Position numbers and translations under genes: made by a program. From an uncultured Bacilli bacterium (GTDB lineage: Bacteria > Bacillota_I > Bacilli_A > RF39 > UBA660), in assembly GCA_947626115.1 (NCBI GenBank), contig CANQQX010000007.1, forward strand, positions 1 through 48,308: a DNA stretch of 48,308 bases, in the 5' to 3' direction. Shown piece after piece: positions 9,719 to 17,565 of the stretch; positions within the stretch are counted from its first letter, which is position 1, and each line of letters opens with the position of its first letter. Under the pieces are notes generated by a model, which saw nothing but the letters and a program-made list of their open reading frames with translations, did not search any database and was not told the DNA's origin.

Positions 9719-10759
9719 ATGAAAGTATTAAAATTTATAGGTAAATTTTTTAGTTTTATCGGCATATTTTTAGCTGTTTTATTAGTAGTTGTTTATTCAG
9801 CCGGTTTAATATTTTGTTATGGTCCATCAGTGCATGCGCGTAATTTATTTGTAACCACTTTACTTGAAACTGGACAAATGAAATTTGTTGTAAAATTATT
9901 TATGAGTGATAAAAAGGTCCAAGAAATAGTTGATAGTAATTCAATGGCATCATTTGATGAAGAAATGGATAATAGTTTAATTGATACGGAAGGAAATAAA
10001 GATAAAAATGGTATTGAACTAGTGGAAATTTCTGGTAGTACTTATTTTGCCAAAATGATTATAGTTAATGATCCAGCGCGAGTTAAACTTGCCACAATTT
10101 ACGATGGCTCATGGAAAACTTATGGCGTTACATTAGATAAACTAGTAAATGATGCTGATGCTTTTGCTGGTGTTAATGGTGGCCTTTATTATTCGAATGG
10201 TAATGCTGGCGGAAGACCTATGGGATTAGTAGTTCGTGATGGGAAAATTGAATATAATAGTCCAGCTGGTATTAGAGGTATGTATTTAGTTGGCTTTAAT
10301 GAAGATAATTTACTTAAAATAATTGATTTAAGTGGTAAAAATGCTAGTCAAGTAGAAAAAGTGATTAAAGATGAAAAAATAAGAGATGCTGTTGCGTTCC
10401 AAGAAGAAGCCAGTGATGCGAATAACCACTTTGTTAAACTTATTATAAATGGCGAAGCAAGAGATGTTAATGGCTCAGGTAGTGGTGCCAATCCAAGAAC
10501 CGCAATTGGCCAAAGAGCCGATGGTACAGTTTTACTTTTAGTTACTGATGGTCGTGGTGCATCAGGACACTTAGGAGCAACTGCTGCTGATTTAATTGAA
10601 ATAATGGAAGAATATGGGGCAGTTAATGCAGCTAATATTGATGGTGGTTCATCATCTTCTATGTATTATGATGGTAAATACGAAATGACTTCCGTTACTT
10701 TATATTATTCTAATTCATCATGGCGACTTCCTACTGGCTTTGTGGTAGAAAAGAGGTAA
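9719..10759 (+). CDS. Membrane-anchored phosphodiester glycosidase (NAGPA domain)
   Basis: A 346-residue protein with an N-terminal membrane helix (residues about 10-32) and an extracytoplasmic NAGPA domain. That family hydrolyses phosphodiester-linked sugars, as in mannose-6-phosphate uncovering enzyme and bacterial YngK-like or exopolysaccharide-linked proteins. Domain hallmarks are AFAGVNGGLYYSNGNAGG near 142, GMYLVGFN, PRTAIGQRADGTVLLLV near 258, DGRGASGHLGATAADL, and NIDGGSSSSMYYDG near 305. It is the first gene of an envelope operon with a glycosyltransferase and a PAP2 phosphatase. A role in trimming or remodelling a cell-surface phosphoglycan is therefore plausible but inferred. Confidence 0.88.
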   Translation: MKVLKFIGKFFSFIGIFLAVLLVVVYSAGLIFCYGPSVHARNLFVTTLLETGQMKFVVKLFMSDKKVQEIVDSNSMASFDEEMDNSLIDTEGNKDKNGIELVEISGSTYFAKMIIVNDPARVKLATIYDGSWKTYGVTLDKLVNDADAFAGVNGGLYYSNGNAGGRPMGLVVRDGKIEYNSPAGIRGMYLVGFNEDNLLKIIDLSGKNASQVEKVIKDEKIRDAVAFQEEASDANNHFVKLIINGEARDVNGSGSGANPRTAIGQRADGTVLLLVTDGRGASGHLGATAADLIEIMEEYGAVNAANIDGGSSSSMYYDGKYEMTSVTLYYSNSSWRLPTGFVVEKR

Positions 10760-10761
10760 TT

Positions 10762-11895
10762 ATGGCAAAATTATTTAGAAAATGGCATCAAAAAAGTTTA
10801 TATAAAAAATCATTAATATTATATACTTTACTTTTAGTAGTTTGTGGTTTCTTTATTCTTGTTTATGTATTTAATAGTATGGTTTTATATGAAAGAAATT
10901 TAGTAGATAATTATATTAAATATTTAGCTACATCTGGTAAACTTACAGAAGATGTAAAAGATGATTTATTTAAAGTATCTAAATATGAAAAAAGTAATGC
11001 TAAAATAAGTGATGGTATTAAAAAATTATATAAAAGTGATGATTTAAAAATTAAGAAGAATACTAAATTAAGTAAAGATGAAGTATATGCTTATGATCTA
11101 TATAATAATGATAAATTAATAAGTACGGTATCTATTAAAAGTGTTAATTCTTATAAAAGAATGGCTATATTAACGATTGATGAATGGGATGTAGTTGATT
11201 ACCAAAATTATTTTGATAAAGGTATTTATGCTTATGAAATAAAAGTACCAAAGGATTATACGGTTAAAGTAAATGGTAATACTTTAAGTAATGATGATAT
11301 CACCAAAGAAGGAGATGTCGAAGGTTTAGAAAGATTAACTGAATATGTCGAAATTGAAAAAAGTAAAACATATGAAGTTAATAATTTAGTATATAAACCA
11401 GAAATAGTCATATTAGATGCAAATAATAAAGAAGTAGAATATAAAGAAGAAGATAATAAAATAAATGTAACTAAAGAATTTAGGGAAATTAAAACTTTAG
11501 AAGATGCTAAAAGTTATATTAAAGATGATTTTGATATCTTAAAATTAGCGGAAAATTGGAGTTTATATTTAACTAATGATTTAAGTGGTGGACTTAATAC
11601 TTTAAGACCATATTTAATTAAAGATTCTTATTACTATACAATGGCTTATAATTGGAGTCGTAATATTGATCGGACTTTTGTAAGTAGTCATCGACTTAAA
11701 AATCCAGTATTTACTAATGAAGTAGTAGAAGACTTTATAATTTATAATGATAATGCTTTTAGTTGTAAAGTTTATTTAGAGAAAAATATGGTTGTTAGTG
11801 GTAAAGATAAACAAGATATTATGAATGATAGATTATATTTTATCTATTATGATGGTGGTTATAAACTAGTTAATATGGAAGCAATTAAAAAGTAG
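10762..11895 (+). CDS. Hypothetical single-pass membrane protein with extracytoplasmic domain
   Basis: A 377-residue protein I do not recognise. It has a basic N-terminus (KLFRKWHQKSLYKKS), one membrane helix around residues 18-38, and a long lysine- and aspartate-rich extracytoplasmic region. The order EWDVVDYQNYFDKGIYAYEIKVPKDY looks like a beta-sandwich substrate- or glycan-binding segment, but that is only an impression. ATG 10762 with GAGGTAATT two bases after the previous stop is clearly the start; the ORF track extends it upstream into the neighbour frame. Being translationally linked to the phosphodiester glycosidase and to the GT2-GtrA gene, it probably works in the same surface pathway. 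Confidence 0.75.
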   Translation: MAKLFRKWHQKSLYKKSLILYTLLLVVCGFFILVYVFNSMVLYERNLVDNYIKYLATSGKLTEDVKDDLFKVSKYEKSNAKISDGIKKLYKSDDLKIKKNTKLSKDEVYAYDLYNNDKLISTVSIKSVNSYKRMAILTIDEWDVVDYQNYFDKGIYAYEIKVPKDYTVKVNGNTLSNDDITKEGDVEGLERLTEYVEIEKSKTYEVNNLVYKPEIVILDANNKEVEYKEEDNKINVTKEFREIKTLEDAKSYIKDDFDILKLAENWSLYLTNDLSGGLNTLRPYLIKDSYYYTMAYNWSRNIDRTFVSSHRLKNPVFTNEVVEDFIIYNDNAFSCKVYLEKNMVVSGKDKQDIMNDRLYFIYYDGGYKLVNMEAIKK

Positions 11896-11905
11896 GTGAT
11901 TTCAA

Positions 11906-12955
11906 ATGAATGATATATTTGTAGTAGTACCAGCCCTTGATCCAGATGAGAAAATAATGGATGAATTTATTACTAAATTACAAAAAGAATTTAAGCATAT
12001 ATTAGTAATTAATGATGGAAGTAAGAGCGAACATGATAAATTCTTTACTAAATTATCTAAACAAAAAATAGATGTTTTTCATCATTATAAAAATTTAGGT
12101 AAAGGAAGAGCTATTAAAAATGCTTTTAATTATATTTTAAATGAATACCCTGATATTAAAGGCTGTGTAACTTGTGATTGTGATGGGCAACATAGTGTTA
12201 AAGATATTAAAAATTGTGGGAAAACTTTACTTAAATATCCTAATGAGTTAATTTTAGGAGTTCGTGATTTTGATTTAGATTATGTTCCACCTAAAAGTAA
12301 ATTTGGGAATAAAATTACGCGTAATATTTTTAAAATATTTATCGGTTTAGAGATAAGTGATACGCAAACAGGACTTAGAGGTATGAGCAGAAAATTAATG
12401 GAAGATTTCATTGATTTATCGGGTGAAAGATATGAATATGAAACTAATATGTTAATTGCTTGTAAAAGTAAAAATATTAAAATTAGAGAAGTAGCCATTG
12501 AAACAATTTATTTAAATAGTAATGCTAATAGTCATTTTAATCCCTTAAAAGATTCTATTTTAATTTATAAATTATTCATGCGTTATTTTCTAGCTTCATT
12601 TAGTTCATTTTTATTAGATATAGCTTTATTTGCAGCTATCCTAGGTATTTTAGATATCAATTCGAAAATACTTGCAGCAACTATTTTAGCAAGACTAGTT
12701 TCATCTATTTATAATTATATTTTAAATTCTAATTTAATATTTAAAGATATGAGCATAACATCTTTAATTAAATATTATATTTTAGCAGTAATTCAAATGT
12801 TTATTTCTGGCTGTTTTGTAACTTATTTATATAGTTTACTTAATATATCAGTTATATTAATAAAAATAATAATTGATTTCTTACTTTGTATTATTAATTT
12901 AATTATTCAAAGAGAATTTGTCTTTAAAGGAAGTAATAAGTATGAAGAAAACTAG
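11906..12955 (+). CDS. Family 2 glycosyltransferase fused to a GtrA-like membrane domain
   Basis: The N-terminal 210 residues form a GT-A glycosyltransferase of the dolichol-phosphate-mannose/undecaprenyl-phosphate-sugar synthase type. It begins DIFVVVPALDPDE, has VINDGSKSE near 35, LGKGRAIKNAF near 65, the metal-binding DCDGQHS near 92, and SDTQTGLRGMSR near 150. The C-terminal 120 residues have four hydrophobic helices typical of GtrA/PF04138, ending IIQREFVF. Such fusions load a sugar on undecaprenyl phosphate and help pass it across the membrane. The next gene, a PAP2 phosphatase, could recycle the lipid carrier. The ribosome site is AGGTGATTTCA, and the gene overlaps the next by 14 bases. 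Confidence 0.9.
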   Translation: MNDIFVVVPALDPDEKIMDEFITKLQKEFKHILVINDGSKSEHDKFFTKLSKQKIDVFHHYKNLGKGRAIKNAFNYILNEYPDIKGCVTCDCDGQHSVKDIKNCGKTLLKYPNELILGVRDFDLDYVPPKSKFGNKITRNIFKIFIGLEISDTQTGLRGMSRKLMEDFIDLSGERYEYETNMLIACKSKNIKIREVAIETIYLNSNANSHFNPLKDSILIYKLFMRYFLASFSSFLLDIALFAAILGILDINSKILAATILARLVSSIYNYILNSNLIFKDMSITSLIKYYILAVIQMFISGCFVTYLYSLLNISVILIKIIIDFLLCIINLIIQREFVFKGSNKYEEN

Positions 12956-13556
12956 ATTATATATTGCTTCTTTTTTAACTTTTATATTTATTATTCTAAG
13001 TGTACTAGTTAAATTTGATTTAGTATCATCAATTGATACCTTTATTTATAATTTATGTACTTTTAAAATGAATGATATATTAACTAGTATATTTAAAGTA
13101 ATTACATTCCTAGGAAGTACTCCTTTTATAGTTACTTTATCCGTTTTATTATTTGTAATATTTCTAATTTGTAAAAAGAAAAACCAAGCCTATTTAACCG
13201 CTAGTGTCATAATTATTTCAACTATTTTAAATAATATTATTAAAGTAATTATTATGAGAGAAAGACCCGAAGTATTAAAATTAGTTATTGAAACTAGTTA
13301 TAGTTTCCCAAGTGGACATACAATGGCATCAGTAACTATTTATGGTATTTTACTTTATTTAGTAAATAAGACTGATTTAAAAAGTGGTTTAAAAAATACT
13401 TTAAGAGTTATTTTAATAATTTTACCAATATTAATAGGTATTAGTAGAATTTACCTAGGAGCACACTTTGCTAGTGATGTAATCGGAGCTTATTTAGTAT
13501 CTAGTATTTTACTTTTAGTAACAACTTACTTAGTTGATAAAAAGAATTTAATATAG
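12942..13556 (+). CDS. PAP2-family membrane phosphatase
   Basis: A 204-residue integral membrane protein with about six helices. It carries the three phosphatase motifs: KVIIMRERP (motif 1), SYSFPSGHTM (motif 2, catalytic His) and SRIYLGAHFASDVIGAY (motif 3). Family members dephosphorylate lipid pyrophosphates such as undecaprenyl pyrophosphate, or phosphatidic acid or phosphatidylglycerophosphate. The start is ATG 12942 with AAAGGAAGTAATAAGT upstream, overlapping the end of the GT2-GtrA gene. That coupling favours a carrier-lipid role in glycan assembly. The exact substrate is not readable from sequence. Confidence 0.9.
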   Translation: MKKTRLYIASFLTFIFIILSVLVKFDLVSSIDTFIYNLCTFKMNDILTSIFKVITFLGSTPFIVTLSVLLFVIFLICKKKNQAYLTASVIIISTILNNIIKVIIMRERPEVLKLVIETSYSFPSGHTMASVTIYGILLYLVNKTDLKSGLKNTLRVILIILPILIGISRIYLGAHFASDVIGAYLVSSILLLVTTYLVDKKNLI

Positions 13557-13586
13557 TAAAATAATATTTGGAAATAGAGTGATAGA

Positions 13587-14456
13587 ATGAAAAAAATAAA
13601 ATTATTAACTTTAGCATTAAGTATCTTGTTTTTAACTAGTGCTTGTCGGGGTGGTAATGTAAATTTAGATAATGCCAATATTTATACAACAGTATATCCG
13701 GTTAAATTTATTACGGAATATTTATATGGTGATTATAGTACAGTTAATAGTATTTATCCTAATGGTGTAAAATTAGATGAATATAAGCTTACTTCTAAAC
13801 AAATAGATGAATATTCTAAAGGTGATCTATTTGTTTATGTAGGAGTAGGTAATGAAAAAGAAATAGCTAAATCATTTTTAAATAAAAATGATGAGCTTCT
13901 TATCATTGATGCTACTTATGGTCTAAATTATCATAATGATATTGAAGAATTATGGCTTGCTCCGAATAACTTTTTAATGCTTGCTAAAAATATTAAAACT
14001 TCTTTAACTGAATATTTAAATAATACTTTAAGAGAAGAAGAAGTTAATAATAAATATGATGAATTATATGGTAAAGTATCTTGGATTGATGCAGAACTTA
14101 GAAATATAGCTAAAGAAGCTAAAGAACTTGATAATAATACTTTAGTAGTATCATCTAATACCCTAAAATACTTAGAAGGCTATGGATTTACCGTAATATC
14201 TTTAGAAGAAATAGAAAAATCTGGTAGTGAAAATGCCCTAACAGATATTAAAAATAAATTTAAAAATTCTAAATATGATACAATTTTACAATTAAATAGT
14301 GAAGAAAATACTGATTTAATTAAAGAATTAGTAGAAAAAGATAAAGCTAAAATATTAAAAATAAATGATGTAATAACTAATGATGATACAGCGAATGATT
14401 ATATAGCTATTCAAAATGAAAATATAGCCCAAATTAGAAATTTATTAATTAAATAA
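13587..14456 (+). CDS. ZnuA/TroA-like lipoprotein lacking the metal-binding histidines
   Basis: A 289-residue lipoprotein (lipobox LTSAC at residues 16-20). It has the overall order of metal-ABC substrate-binding proteins: IYTTVYPVKFITEYLYGDY, then IYPNGVKLDEYKLTSKQI, KGDLFVYVGVGNE, the long connecting helix, NTLVVSSNTLKYLEGYGFTV, and ILQLNSEENTDLIKEL. In working ZnuA/TroA proteins, histidines occupy the positions aligned here with LDEY, EELWLAP and SSNTLKY, and none is present. No ABC ATPase or permease lies nearby. It may therefore be a repurposed binding fold within the envelope operon rather than a metal importer. The fold assignment is from pattern recognition only. Confidence 0.75.
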   Translation: MKKIKLLTLALSILFLTSACRGGNVNLDNANIYTTVYPVKFITEYLYGDYSTVNSIYPNGVKLDEYKLTSKQIDEYSKGDLFVYVGVGNEKEIAKSFLNKNDELLIIDATYGLNYHNDIEELWLAPNNFLMLAKNIKTSLTEYLNNTLREEEVNNKYDELYGKVSWIDAELRNIAKEAKELDNNTLVVSSNTLKYLEGYGFTVISLEEIEKSGSENALTDIKNKFKNSKYDTILQLNSEENTDLIKELVEKDKAKILKINDVITNDDTANDYIAIQNENIAQIRNLLIK

Positions 14457-14461
14457 TTAAG

Positions 14462-14486
14462 TCTCAAAGAAATTTGAGATTTTTTA
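14462..14486 (+). terminator. Intrinsic terminator after the envelope operon
   Basis: TCTCAAA and TTTGAGA form a 7-bp stem with a GAAA-type loop, followed by six T residues. It separates the envelope operon from the surface-protein gene. Confidence 0.8.
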
Positions 14487-14509
14487 ATGTCAAGTAAACA
14501 ATAATTCTC

Positions 14510-14539
14510 TTGAATAACTATATACGAATATTGTATAAT
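14510..14539 (+). promoter_or_regulatory. Possible upstream promoter of the 14658 surface gene
   Basis: TTGAAT (14510-14515), an 18-base spacer and TATAAT (14534-14539). If used, it would give a long leader through the poly-G promoter region. The gene might then not be fully dependent on the G-tract promoter. Confidence 0.4.
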
Positions 14540-14600
14540 AAAAATATATATAAATACGATATCTCGGTTTACAACTCCCGTGTAAAATAAATGAATTCAC

Positions 14601-14629
14601 TTGAATTTCGGGGGGGGGTAATATATACT
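14601..14629 (+). promoter_or_regulatory. Poly-G spacer promoter (predicted phase-variable), surface gene 1
   Basis: TTGAAT (-35, 14601-14606) and TATACT (-10, 14624-14629) are separated by exactly 17 bases, of which nine are a G9 tract (14610-14618). A leader of about 20 bases and AGAAAGGATC lead to ATG 14658. Homopolymeric G tracts slip during replication. One base gained or lost would move the spacer away from the optimum, as known for Neisseria porA. The same layout precedes the paralog at 30881. Confidence 0.75.
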
Positions 14630-14657
14630 TATCTTAGTAAAGTAGAAAGGATCTATT

Positions 14658-16394
14658 ATGAACGAAGAAGTAAATAATAATGAGAATAAGAAAAAACAAA
14701 AGGTAGTAATACTAACAGGATTAGTAACATTACTAGTAGCAGTACTAGGAGCAACCTATGCCTACTTTCAAATAAGTACAAATAATGAAAGTAGTAATAC
14801 CAATATAACAGGAAAAACACCACCAAAAAGTTTAGTAACATTAAAACAAGGAACAAGTAATTTACACTTAAATATAAGTGCAAGTGATATGTCTCTTGCT
14901 AATGCTAATAATGAATACTATGCAACAGATGCTGAAGCAAAATCATATGAAGAAAATGAAAGTGATGGAACAAAAACAATAGCATCAGTAGAATTAACAG
15001 GTGGAGAAGAGACAACCAAATATAGTTGTACAGCTAAGTTAACAGTATCCAAAGTAACTGACCCTGAAGAAGAAGCAGATACAATGATAGAAGTCTTACA
15101 ACCAGGTGATATGATATTACAATTTAAAGGAAATATCATAAGTGAACAATTAGACTTAAGTGAATTAAAAGAAAATAATCCAAAAGAATATAATTTTAAG
15201 TTTAAAGTAACAGGAAATACCCCAGAAGAAATCCAAGCATATATCAAATTAGTAAATAAAGAAGAACCACAAAATTATTTAGCAGGGAAGAAATTAAATG
15301 TCGATATAAGTACAAGTGAATTAAAATGTGAAGTATTTATACCAGATCCAAAGATAGCACAGTTAAGAGCAGATGATGAACAAGGATATTTAAGTTCTGA
15401 TTTACAAGGTGGAATGTATAGATATCAAGCATCATTTGAAGATAGTGATTCATCGGAAATGACAAACTGGATATGTTTTGGAACAAGGTCAAAAGATGAG
15501 TGTACCAATGAAGAAACAGGAATAGATAAATATATGTACAGAATAATAGGCATAACAGAAGAAGGACAATTATATTTAATAAAAGAAACTTTCTTGAAAG
15601 AAGGAAGTGGAACAACATTCTCATGGAATGATAAATATTCTGTTGATAGTTCAAGTTCAGCTTATTGTGATAATGGATTATGTCCAGAATGGAATACAAG
15701 CTTATTATTTAAAAGAATAAACGGAACAAGTAATGGAACACAAACAGGAAGCGGCTCAACACTAAACAAAGAATGGACAGATATATTTGTAGATAGTAAC
15801 GAATATGATTATCTAAAATCAGGAGATAGTAATGGTGGAGAATCACCAAACGAATGGTATAATTTAATAGCAAATCACGAATGGATGTATGGAGATACAA
15901 CAAACACAGCAAGGACAGTAATATTTAATGGAAAAAATATGTATGATATTGAAACTAGCCAAACAGAAACAACACATTATGTAGGAACAGACGGAAGTAA
16001 TACACAGGAAACATATAAATGGATAGGAAAAATAACAGGAAAAATAAGTTTAATGTACTTACATGATGTAGCATACGCATATTATGATGGTTCACAAGAT
16101 AGTACAAGAGGAAATCCAGGTAGCTATACAAATGTAGCAAATAGCTGGATCCATTACCGGAAAGATGGATATAACGCATCATCATCTTACGAATGGTTGA
16201 GCACACGCTGGGGTGTCGCTGATACGAGTCACGCGAATGTCAACGCACGTTATGTGTATAATAACGGGGCCCTGACCGGAGCCAACAACCTCTATCTTAC
16301 GTCCGGGGTGCGGCCTGTCTTCTATCTTGAGTCAAAAGCGAGAATTGCATCAGGAGACGGAACGAAGGCAAATCCATATATACTAGAAATTTAA
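14658..16394 (+). CDS. Anchored surface protein with divergent C-terminal DUF6273/lectin-like domain (paralog 1)
   Basis: A 578-residue protein with a signal-anchor helix (VVILTGLVTLLVAVLGATYAYF, residues about 18-40, resembling SipW-processed TasA-type leaders). A polar beta-rich region to about 230 follows. Then comes a block shared with the 29466-30881 protein: QGYLSSDLQGGMYRYQA, WICFGT, YMYRIIGITEEGQL, CPEWN, LFKRINGT and HEWMYGD. The C-terminus is ISLMYLHDVAYAY, SYEWLSTRWG, a divergent stretch, and GVRPVFYLESKARIASGDGT. GVRP near the end recalls DUF6273 and formylglycine-enzyme/C-type-lectin-like folds. The last part (from about 16192) has unusual GC-rich codons. Expression is probably switched by the G9 promoter. 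Function is unknown; surface adhesion or antigen variation is inferred. Confidence 0.85.
   Translation: MNEEVNNNENKKKQKVVILTGLVTLLVAVLGATYAYFQISTNNESSNTNITGKTPPKSLVTLKQGTSNLHLNISASDMSLANANNEYYATDAEAKSYEENESDGTKTIASVELTGGEETTKYSCTAKLTVSKVTDPEEEADTMIEVLQPGDMILQFKGNIISEQLDLSELKENNPKEYNFKFKVTGNTPEEIQAYIKLVNKEEPQNYLAGKKLNVDISTSELKCEVFIPDPKIAQLRADDEQGYLSSDLQGGMYRYQASFEDSDSSEMTNWICFGTRSKDECTNEETGIDKYMYRIIGITEEGQLYLIKETFLKEGSGTTFSWNDKYSVDSSSSAYCDNGLCPEWNTSLLFKRINGTSNGTQTGSGSTLNKEWTDIFVDSNEYDYLKSGDSNGGESPNEWYNLIANHEWMYGDTTNTARTVIFNGKNMYDIETSQTETTHYVGTDGSNTQETYKWIGKITGKISLMYLHDVAYAYYDGSQDSTRGNPGSYTNVANSWIHYRKDGYNASSSYEWLSTRWGVADTSHANVNARYVYNNGALTGANNLYLTSGVRPVFYLESKARIASGDGTKANPYILEI
16192..16339 (+). 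other. GC-rich hypervariable 3' segment of surface gene 1 (VR-like)
   Basis: Between YEWLSTRWG and GVRPVFYL the codons change abruptly from A/T-ending to many C- or G-ending ones. About a third of the codons are NNC (AAC, GCC, ACC, CTC, TCC), unlike the rest of the gene. Against the paralog almost every residue here differs, apart from an AR.V...G skeleton, while both flanks are nearly identical, including 26 identical bases at 16314-16339. This resembles the variable region of a diversity-generating retroelement target, but no template or reverse transcriptase is in the window. Confidence 0.5.
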
Positions 16395-16420
16395 AAAGTG
16401 AATTTATTTTTCACTTTTTT
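16393..16420. terminator. Bidirectional terminator between surface gene 1 and the TIGR04086-like gene
   Basis: A-rich AAAAAGTGAA and its complement TTCACTTTTT form a hairpin that has A residues on one side and T residues on the other. It can serve both convergent genes, whose ends are only nine bases apart. Confidence 0.75.
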
Positions 16421-16769
16421 TATTTACCCCAAACATACCAGCAAGAATACTTGTTACAAATAAAATTAAATAATAGATTAGGGTAGGGATACCTAGACCA
16501 CCATTAAATAAAATAATTTTGATTAAAAACATTAAAACAATAAATATTGCTCCTATAATAAGTCCTTCTATTAAACCTTTTCTTTGCTTTTTAAAAGCAT
16601 TAAAGAATGATAAAGCAAAGAAGAGAATAATATTACTTACAAATAATATAATAGATGTTATACCACTATTTAAGCCTAAAAGATTTAAAAGACTAGTAAT
16701 AAAAGTTAAAGCTAACTCTACAATTAAAAATATACCTACATATTTTAAATAATTTATTAATTTATACAT
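16404..16769 (-). CDS. Four-helix membrane protein, TIGR04086/YrzE-like
   Basis: A 121-residue protein made of four hydrophobic helices with short loops. A basic turn FKKQRKGLIEGLIIGAIF lies between helices two and three, and LFVTSILAGMFGVNKK at the end. Length, helix count and the G-rich third and fourth helices fit the TIGR04086 family of Firmicute membrane proteins of unknown function. It is convergent with the surface gene and divergent from the DUF421 gene. The ribosome site on the minus strand is AGGTGATC. No substrate or partner can be named. Confidence 0.65.
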   Translation of the reverse strand: MYKLINYLKYVGIFLIVELALTFITSLLNLLGLNSGITSIILFVSNIILFFALSFFNAFKKQRKGLIEGLIIGAIFIVLMFLIKIILFNGGLGIPTLIYYLILFVTSILAGMFGVNKKSEK

Positions 16770-16842
16770 AAGATCACCTACTAAATTATAATAAAGTGAT
16801 TAAAAATATATGAATATAACCATAATAATTGTAGGTGATCTT

Positions 16843-17490
16843 ATGGAATTATTCCAAGTCTTATTTAGAACTGCTTTCTTTTATTTTTATGTCATACTTT
16901 GTTATCGCTTAATGGGTAAAAGAGAAATAGGGCAGTTAGGAGTAATAGATTTAATGGTATCTATTTTAATCGCGGAATTAATAGCTATATCAATTGAAAA
17001 TATAAAAGATAGTATATTATTAACTATTGCTCCAATTGCATTATTAGTGGTCTTAGAAATAGTTCTAGCCTTTATTTCCATTAAATCAAGAAAATTTAGA
17101 ACCTTCTTTGATGGTAAACCATCCCTAATAATTTGTAATGGTAAAATAAATTATAATGAAATGGTTAAACAAAGATATAGTTTAGATAATTTACTTTTAA
17201 GTTTAAGACAAAAAGAAATTAAAAATATAGAAGATGTTGAATATGCTTTTTTAGAACCTAATGGTAAATTATCGATATTTAAATATAATATGTTTAAAAT
17301 ACCTTCATCTTATCCTATGCCATTAATTTTAGATGGATCTTTGCAAGAAAAAGCTTTAAAACATATTCATAAAACTAAAACTTGGCTAGAATATTCTATA
17401 AATAAAGAGAATTTAAGAATAGAAGATATCTTTTATTGCTTCTATAAAAATAAGAAATTATATATCATAAAAAGAAATGATTTGAAATAA
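16843..17490 (+). CDS. DUF421 family membrane protein (YetF/YcaP-like)
   Basis: A 215-residue protein with three N-terminal membrane helices and a C-terminal cytosolic domain. Signatures are YRLMGKREIGQLGVIDLMVSILIAE near residue 20, FDGKPSLIICNGKINYNEM near 90, and the following LDNLLLSLRQKEIKNIEDVEYAFLEPNGKLSI, all typical of DUF421/YetF proteins. B. subtilis relatives are spore or envelope membrane proteins without a settled biochemical role. I use ATG 16843 with TAGGTGATC upstream, not the upstream ATG of the ORF track. A terminator hairpin follows the stop. Confidence 0.88.
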   Translation: MELFQVLFRTAFFYFYVILCYRLMGKREIGQLGVIDLMVSILIAELIAISIENIKDSILLTIAPIALLVVLEIVLAFISIKSRKFRTFFDGKPSLIICNGKINYNEMVKQRYSLDNLLLSLRQKEIKNIEDVEYAFLEPNGKLSIFKYNMFKIPSSYPMPLILDGSLQEKALKHIHKTKTWLEYSINKENLRIEDIFYCFYKNKKLYIIKRNDLK

Positions 17491-17502
17491 AAATCATTTT
17501 TT
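17475..17502 (+). terminator. Intrinsic terminator after the DUF421 gene
   Basis: AAATGATTT and AAATCATTT form a 9-bp A/T-rich stem with a seven-base loop, ending in T residues. It overlaps the 3' end of the coding sequence. Confidence 0.65.
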
Positions 17503-17504
17503 AG

Positions 17505-17534
17505 TTGACATATAAGTGTTAAGTTATATATAAT
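17505..17534 (+). promoter_or_regulatory. Sigma-A promoter of the XRE-like regulator gene
   Basis: A perfect TTGACA (17505-17510), an 18-base spacer, and TATAAT (17529-17534), about 30 bases before the start codon. This is one of the best consensus promoters in the window. Confidence 0.8.
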
Positions 17535-17565
17535 TAAATTGTAAATATAGAAAGTAGAGAGTGTC

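Noticed and set aside
14656-16206. Minus-strand ORFs within surface gene 1 (14656, 14918, 15337, 15709, 15955)
   Set aside because: Shadow frames opposite a well-supported gene; low-complexity Leu/Tyr/His-rich translations with no ribosome site.
16314-16339. 26-base identity between the two surface genes as proof of a retrohoming initiation site
   Set aside because: Other conserved parts of the same paralogs also share runs of over 20 identical bases, so this identity alone proves nothing; kept only as a search handle.
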